From Aquabacterium parvum (lineage in GTDB: Bacteria > Pseudomonadota > Gammaproteobacteria > Burkholderiales > Burkholderiaceae_C), in contig NZ_LFRI01000103.1 in assembly GCF_001447195.1 (NCBI RefSeq), positions 35,228 through 99,227 of the forward strand: 64,000 nucleotides of DNA. The letters run 5' to 3'. The first letter of the stretch is position 1, and each line of letters starts with the position of its first letter. Of this stretch, positions 63,580 through 64,000 are shown piece after piece. The translations under genes were made by a program, and so were the position numbers. Below the pieces are notes generated by a model that saw only the letters and a list, made by a program, of their open reading frames with translations, did not search any database and was not told where the DNA came from.

Positions 63580-63840
63580 ATGCAATACCAGCACCCCGGC
63601 CCCGAGCAGGGCCAGCGGGAGAAGGCCGTCTTCAGAACGGTCCCCATCCCCGTCTCCGCCTTCGACCACATCAAGGACACCCAGCGGGCCATCCAGGCAC
63701 GCACCGGGCGGGCCGTGACCTTCAATGAGGTCTTCGCCACCATCGTCTACGAACACAAGCAGCACACGCAGAACACGAACAACGGAGAACATGCCCATGC
63801 ACCCCAACAAGGCCCCCGCGCAGCCTCAGTCCCCCGCTGA
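63580..63840 (+). CDS. small possible ribbon-helix-helix DNA-binding protein
   Basis: The 86-residue protein has a beta-strand-like KAVFRTVPIPVSAFDHIK followed by helices (DTQRAIQARTGRAVTFNEVF and IVYEHKQHT). The pattern strand, helix, TGRAVTFNEVFA turn, helix fits ribbon-helix-helix or CopG-type regulators; it is not a strong match. The end is Gln/His/Asn-rich. No good ribosome site is visible before ATG 63580. It could be a copy-number or partition regulator in the mobile element. Function not proven. Confidence 0.5.
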   Translation: MQYQHPGPEQGQREKAVFRTVPIPVSAFDHIKDTQRAIQARTGRAVTFNEVFATIVYEHKQHTQNTNNGEHAHAPQQGPRAASVPR

Positions 63841-63919
63841 CGCAATCGAGTGGCAGGAAGAGTGGCTAGGGCCTGTTAACACAAACTGCGAAGCCCATCG
63901 ACCACGAGCACGAAGCTGA
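63791..63919 (+). pseudogene. small ORF cut by IS insertion
   Basis: An ORF starts at ATG 63791 (MPMHPNKAPAQP), in the +1 frame overlapping the end of the preceding gene, with ACGGAG upstream. After about 26 codons it runs into the IS end at 63870, and the last 16 codons derive from the IS, so the original gene was probably longer. The part before the IS (DAIEWQEEWLG) is acidic and has no known motif. Confidence 0.4.
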
Positions 63920-64000
63920 GAAAGCCGAGAAACATCGCATCAAGCTTTTCGAACCGGGAGAAGATTCGGCGGTAGCCCTTGAGCCGCCGGAACAACCTCT
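63870..64000 (-). mobile_element. IS5-family insertion sequence, one end only
   Basis: The segment begins with the terminal repeat-like GGCCTGTTAACACAAAC at 63870 and continues beyond the window. CTAG at 63866-63869 just outside it may be the target duplication. The transposase C-terminus reads inward on the minus strand. Confidence 0.65.
63876..64000 (-). CDS. IS5-family transposase, C-terminal fragment (start beyond window)
   Basis: The last 41 codons are present, ending with TAA at 63876-63878. They read LFRRLKGYRRIFSRFEKLDA and then MFLGFLSFVLVVDGLRSLC. The RRLKGYRRIFSRFEKLD pattern with a DDE-type final helix (Tyr/Arg/Lys and Glu of the Y-2R-3E-6K-like motif) is characteristic of IS5-family transposases. 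Only the edge is visible; whether the gene is intact is unknown. Confidence 0.78.
   Translation of the reverse strand, partial: RLFRRLKGYRRIFSRFEKLDAMFLGFLSFVLVVDGLRSLC

Larger units (their letters stand above)
59405..64000. mobile_element. integrated genetic element (island) at tRNA-Pro, right end outside window
   Basis: From just after tRNA-Pro to the window edge the content is integrase, small unknown genes, serine resolvase, res-like repeats, a small possible DNA-binding protein and an IS5-type end. No phage structural or conjugation gene is seen, so it may be a genomic island, satellite or plasmid-derived element. The left boundary is the tRNA 3' end; the right boundary is not seen. Confidence 0.7.

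Noticed and set aside
1..64000. CRISPR array, rRNA or riboswitch
   Set aside because: No regularly spaced direct repeats, rRNA-like sequence or recognisable riboswitch core was seen anywhere in the window.

Overview
The window looks like chromosome from a high-GC betaproteobacterium of the order Burkholderiales (Aquabacterium/Leptothrix/Roseateles-like). This is inferred from gene content: an exosortase B (XrtB) exopolysaccharide locus, a UbiH/UbiF hydroxylase, a chalcone-isomerase-like protein, and an EIIA-Man/HPr pair. Genus cannot be fixed from the sequence alone. Almost the whole window is coding, with many 4-bp or longer gene overlaps.

Region 1 (1-36.2 kb) is a large exopolysaccharide (EPS) locus. 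A long minus-strand series of closely packed genes runs from about 28.1 kb down to 3.1 kb. It encodes exosortase B (xrtB), the chain-length and export pair epsF/epsG, GDP-L-fucose synthesis (gmd, fcl), epsI, and a cytidylyltransferase / 2-hydroxyacid dehydrogenase / SDR trio. It continues with a flippase, a GxGPSL-motif transferase candidate, several GT2 and GT4 glycosyltransferases, a Wzy-like polymerase, two O-acyl/acetyltransferases, and a complete four-gene GDP-D-glycero-D-manno-heptose pathway (hddA, gmhA, hddC, gmhB). A very large parallel beta-helix lipoprotein lies at the left edge and runs out of the window. Divergent from xrtB is rfbBDAC (dTDP-L-rhamnose). Then, on the minus strand, come an AGE-family epimerase, a WecG/TagA-type glycosyltransferase, the EpsD peptidyl-prolyl isomerase lipoprotein and a rhombosortase-like rhomboid protease. 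The predicted polymer therefore draws on L-Rha, L-Fuc, D,D-heptose and probably a CMP-activated acid or sugar, and is O-acylated. It would be made by a Wzx/Wzy-type route. No EpsE/Wza outer-membrane exporter and no priming glycosyl-1-phosphate transferase is visible here.

Region 2 (36.2-59.4 kb) is ordinary chromosomal housekeeping: glnE, a YhdP/AsmA-like giant, a TlpA-like thioredoxin, EIIA-Man plus HPr, an SphA-family outer-membrane protein, a chalcone-isomerase-like protein, an M48 protease with LemA, queC, fpr, a DUF2061 protein behind a Fur-like box, an SMP-30-like protein, a TSUP permease, proA, a cysteine-rich protein, ubiH/ubiF, ispB and tRNA-Pro(CGG).

Region 3 (59.4-64.0 kb) is an integrated mobile element. 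A tyrosine recombinase sits immediately 3' of the intact tRNA-Pro. It is followed by small unknown genes, a serine resolvase with a cluster of TGTYGGAA/TTCCRACA half-sites upstream (a probable res site), a small ribbon-helix-helix-like protein, and the end of an IS5-family insertion that cuts the next small ORF at the right edge. The far end of the element is outside the window.
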